DNA of 64,000 nucleotides from the NCBI GenBank assembly GCA_038380795.1, contig CM076270.1, forward strand, positions 12,151,001 to 12,215,000. Direction: 5' to 3'. The translations under genes and the position numbers were made by a program. The stretch comes from Pyrocephalus nanus. Taxonomy: Eukaryota > Chordata > Aves > Passeriformes > Tyrannidae. Positions within the stretch are counted from its first letter, which is position 1; each line of letters opens with the position of its first letter. The notes beneath the pieces were generated by a model. It was not told the origin of the DNA. It saw only the letters and a list, made by a program, of their open reading frames with translations, and ran no database searches. This document shows, piece by piece, positions 12,814 to 64,000 of the stretch.

Positions 12814-13835
12814 TTATCCCTTTCTAACTGTTTGTTCTGTCTATAGGAACACCTCAACCAGTCCTAATTCAATTACAGTCTGTAGCATTTTGTTGCAGAA
12901 CATACGCCACCTTCTACTTCAAGCAGAGAAAGACCTAGACATAGATAAAACTCACCATCTCATTCTCTTCTCCCTGGTTAAGCTGTGCATAATGGTTCTT
13001 GGCAGGATTTTCCCCCATGAAATGACCCTCTGGAGACTTTCTAGAGCACCCTCAGGACAGGTCTTCAGCATAGTGTGCTTTAAATTCTACACTGAGGAAG
13101 TGCTTTGAGTACACACCTTCCTTATAACTCTGCTCATGTCTGAAGTATGGAGCTCCTCCCTCTCTGGGGTTAGCAGGTAACATTTATCCCTCCTCCCACC
13201 GTTCTGTTGCTGGAGTTTTGCAATTCTGAGAGTATGTGCAGAATTCACTCTAAAACATTGCAAGATAGAAAAAGTTCAATCTCACAAGTGTTTGCCACAA
13301 TATGACTCTGGGTCATAACTCTGATAGGTGCAAGCAAGTGCTGTTGGCATGAAACTTTTAGGGGAGGGTAGGGGAGTATTTTTTCTTCAAGAGATTATGG
13401 AATCACTGGAGACCAGGAGCGTGTCCAAAGAAAGAAAATAGGCATTGCTGTTGTTAACACTCTTAGCAATCAGTCTGAACTAAGTGTCCAGCAGTGATCC
13501 CCATATATGCCCTGGAAAAAAAATCCAGGCTCTAGAATTGTAAACAAGGGCTCCAGTTTGTGCAGGTGGATTTATGCACTGACTCTGTGTCAGGACCCAG
13601 CTATGTAGGATCTGCAACCAGATTGTTTATTCATTATTAAGAATATCATCATGGAATGCCTTTTGACCTCACTATATAGCTTTGGGAGACGTCACTGAGA
13701 TTATTTGCTCACTCTTGGAGGAAACTGGAGTTTCCCGCTGGTGTCAGCGAGCTGGATATAGATGTCTCTGACCTTCAAATCAGAGCCAAAAGGAAGCTGG
13801 CAGGAAAACAACACTGTGGGTTTTACCACTACTTC

Positions 13836-13854
13836 TTTTTTTTTTTTTTTTTTT
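13836..13854. repeat. Poly-T run (19)
   Basis: Nineteen consecutive T residues. It could be the reverse-strand tail of an old insertion, but no source gene is recognisable to the right. Confidence 0.9.
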
Positions 13855-16488
13855 GGTCACTATTGGGCTGTATTTGTTTATTAGTATTGTGATTCATTCC
13901 AGTTTCTCTACTATTTCCTTGTACTTTTCTACTTTTTAAGAAGTTACACAACAAATATTTTAGGAGTGAGGTCAAGAAAGGAAAACCTGTTCTTCCAGCA
14001 AATATGTTAAGAAAACTAAAATATTAGTTATCGGGAAACTGAAACAGATCAAGAGTTAGCTCCTATTCCTTAGGCATGTGGCATGGACTTGTACAAGTCC
14101 CAGATAACTCAAGCACTAGGAAAGACCACTGCCTATCCTTCAGTGGGTAGGCTCAGGGAAACTGAAATGGGAGAAATTAAGGGAGTTAGGTCAGTTAATA
14201 TAATAAAAGTTGCTTACTGCTAATAATGTGAGACAGGCACAGACCTGCAAACCAGATGTGCAGGAGAGGGACAGATGTGTTTGAAAATACTGCTGATGAG
14301 CAGGTGGCATTGGAGCCAAGTTATCTGGCCTTGACACCTGCAACACTTCCAAAAGGAGCCCAGAGGAGCGGCTGGACTGAAAAGGATACAACTGTCCTAA
14401 GCTGTGTTAAGGATGATTTATTGCATAAGATCAAGGGGGAACAAGGTGCTCTCCATAACCCAGCTACAGTGGTACCTCCTCCTTACTCCCATTGCAACTC
14501 TGAGGCTCAATTTGAGCCTCTCAACATTTCATTTTGTTCTTCTGAGAGCGATCAAAGGGAAGTCCAGATAGTTCATGAGAGTCATGATTTTCAATTAAAA
14601 CTTAAAAAAACCCCATTGCATTAAAGTCCATTTCTGATAAACCTGATTACACAGGAAAAATGAGCATTGCTTTCTAGAACCTCTAATAGGCAGGAAACAA
14701 CTGCAAAGGTACCTTTTCTAAGGCAGGCTGATGATTCTGGGAAATGACTCATTATTTTGGGAGTGCCAGGGATGGAAAACAGGAATGTCACGCATGCTTT
14801 TTCCACCTGGTCAGCTTTTGCTGCTTTCCCAAACAACAGCCTTGCTCTTTCTGGTGTCTGTAGCAGAACAAGGTGCAGCAGAGGTCCTCGGCTGCCCTGT
14901 CACAGACTGGAGAGATGAGCTGCATGCAGAGTATACCAGCAAACCAGCGTCTCCAACAAAGAACCAAGACTCATACAATCTTTTCACTATTTAAAGGTTT
15001 ATTCCAGCGCCAATTGACAGTCTGTGCTCCTACGGAACACCCTTATGTGGGTATTTATCTTTGCAACTGAAAACCAAGAAAAAACAGATTAAAGGTGTAA
15101 AACTTTAATCATTTCCACAGTTTGACAATCTCTCATAATATTTCATCAAAATCTGGTAATCCAGATCCATAGAAGATGGTGACATTTGCTCATTTCCCTA
15201 AGCAGGTTCACGATCTCCTAGAGAAAAGACTTTTTAAGAATTCAATTCTCCTGAATTGGAACATTTAGTTGTATGACGCCCTCTACTGTTCAAGTGAGAA
15301 TTACTCTCTATTTATGTTTATACATAAAAAGTTATTTGTAACATGTCCTATGGAGTATATTCATTCTTATTTTTCAGTTGACACTTGCCTTTAAAAAGTC
15401 AGATATAAATAACAAATAAAACTGGTCAAGCCAAAAGACAAAAGCAAAGGTTAAGATTTCAAATATAGTCTCTTAAACTTATAAATACATAAATAGTTGA
15501 AAAGTAGGGAAGCAAGATGCAAAAGCATGTGCCTCACCTCATCCCAACAACTTTTCTCAGTCCTGAAAATACACATATGTAATATGTCATCCTTGTGCCT
15601 TTTTTTTGTTTGTTTGTTTTTTAAATCCCACAATATAAACAGAAGCCTGACCTCTACACCACCCCAAACCTCATTTTTGGTTTCTCAACACGTGACACAC
15701 AGTTCTGGCCACATTACTGAAATAAAGCTGTGAATCAACCGGTGACAGATCACAGGAGAGCACTGAGAAGAATGACAAACGAGTCCTAAAATATGGAAGA
15801 GCGACTTTGGGTTGTTTTATTTAGAGGAAAAGAGGAGGGAAACAAAAACAAAAACAAACAAACAAACAAGCCACAAGAGATTGAGAAGGGTCATGGCAAC
15901 AGTTTTCAAACACATAATCTGAGAAAATATCCATGTTCACTTTTGATAGAGTTAATTTGCTGCAGGAAAGATTCAGATGAAACATGAGGGAATACTTTCA
16001 ACAGTGGCATTGCCAGGCGAACACTCCAACCCCTGTGGTCTTTAGGGACAGGTGGGGAAATTACCTAACCAGGGCTGATCCTGTGTGAGGGCAGACGAAC
16101 AGATCTGATGAACTCTCCCAGTGCATCCTCTGCCTCCCACTTCAGTGTAGTCCTGCCGGGAAAAAAACCCAACAGCCAACAGAAGCGCTCTGGGACGCAC
16201 CTTGTGTTTTCCAGCTTTCAAGGCAGCAATGCTGCCCATGTCAAGCACTCTCCAAGGGCAACAACTAAGGACTTGTATGAGACTCTTATTTAAACATGGT
16301 GTTAAGACTCTAGTACCACCAGATGCCTCCACCTAGGGCTGGGCTTCTCCTCACCACCCTCCCCAGCCCGGGCCCACCGCAGCCCTGGGGGTGCTGCCGG
16401 AGCCCTGGGCAGCCAAGGGCACAGGGGCGAGATGCTGAGGGCAGCCCTGATACCGCTGGGGTGTGAGAGCACAGAGACGCGGAGGGGG

Positions 16489-16652
16489 GGATCCATGATC
16501 CCGATGTGTGAAGGATCCGTGATCCCGGAGTGCCGGATCCATGACCCCGCTGTGAAGGATCCGTGATTCCGCTGTGAAGGATCCATGATCCCGGTGTGCC
16601 GGGTCCATGACCCAGCAGTGAGGGATCCGTGACCCCGCTGTGAGGGATCCAT
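16489..16652. repeat. 22-bp GC-rich minisatellite with GGATCC units
   Basis: There are seven head-to-tail units and a partial eighth. Unit 1 is 24 bp (16489-16512); units 2-7 are 22 bp each (16513-16644); then GGATCCAT. Most units have the form GGATCC(A/G)TGA(C/T)(C/T)CCG followed by a variable end such as CTGTGAA or GTGTGCC. Unit 6 begins GGGTCC. It ends about 210 bp before the OPA1 ATG. The long minus-strand frames here are an artefact of the repeat and GC content. Confidence 0.95.
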
Positions 16653-16864
16653 CCCCTCTTTCCGCTCCCGGCCACGCAGCCCTCGCGGTGCTCCCTCAAA
16701 ACCCTCCCCCCCGGCCACCTCTGCACCGGAACCCTTGGGGAGAGGCGTTGTTTCCAGCCGGGCTGACCGGGTGGTGCCCGGAAGCAGCTCCCCCTGCCCT
16801 TGCACTCATCCTGGCCGCTCTCCCGCGGCTCCCGGGCCGCTCCCGGCCCTTCCCGGCCCCCAGG

Positions 16865-64000
<47,136 letters not shown>

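Larger units (their letters stand above)
5276..16300. other. Upstream ATP13A4 intron / ATP13A4-OPA1 intergenic DNA
   Basis: Eleven kilobases with no exon I can defend. They should hold the 5' end of ATP13A4, including a coding first exon of about 60 nt and perhaps a non-coding exon nearer the CpG island. Recognised contents are a MIR-like SINE, a GATA microsatellite, a CR1 tail and homopolymer runs, listed separately. The longest open frame (9467-9877, +) has no family resemblance and no CpG or exon-like context. The stretch around 11500-11870 is richer in G+C but unassigned. Confidence 0.55.

Overview
This is vertebrate nuclear DNA, most likely from a bird. It is AT-rich and has long introns with GT-AG junctions. 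It contains one CpG-rich promoter and several degraded CR1 LINE tails of the avian type. The dominant gene is OPA1, the mitochondrial inner-membrane dynamin-related GTPase, on the + strand. I place 29 coding exons between 16865 and 49672, in phase from end to end. They match exons 1-27 plus cassettes 4b and 5b in the human numbering. With both cassettes they encode 993 complete residues; family knowledge predicts about 21 more from a terminal exon that I do not find before 64000. The presequence differs clearly from what I recall of chicken OPA1, so a non-galliform bird is likely; I cannot name the species.

Layout. 1-5275: two 5' coding exons (minus strand) of a P5B-type ATPase, best called ATP13A4, with intron around them. 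5276-16300: upstream intron or intergenic DNA with a MIR-like SINE, a GATA microsatellite and a CR1 tail; I find no convincing gene. About 16320-17130: a CpG island holding a 22-bp minisatellite and OPA1 exon 1. 16894-49561: OPA1 introns and exons. 49673-64000: the unfinished last OPA1 intron, over 14.3 kb, with a long, very old CR1/L3-like LINE remnant and mostly unassigned AT-rich DNA.

How the parts work together. ATP13A4 and OPA1 are divergently oriented, as in human 3q29. OPA1 exons 1-2 encode the mitochondrial targeting sequence and the membrane anchor. Exons 4b, 5 and 5b form the alternatively spliced, protease-processed linker. Exons 6-8 encode a coiled coil, exons 9-16 most of the GTPase domain, and exons 17-27 the stalk, the membrane-binding paddle and the C-terminal helices.

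No operon, CRISPR array, tRNA, rRNA or novel multigene system is visible. The observations most worth checking are OPA1 splice variants: a 102-nt in-frame upstream extension of exon 9, a 90-nt stop-free intron 15, and an exon-like segment in the last intron that would give an alternative C terminus.
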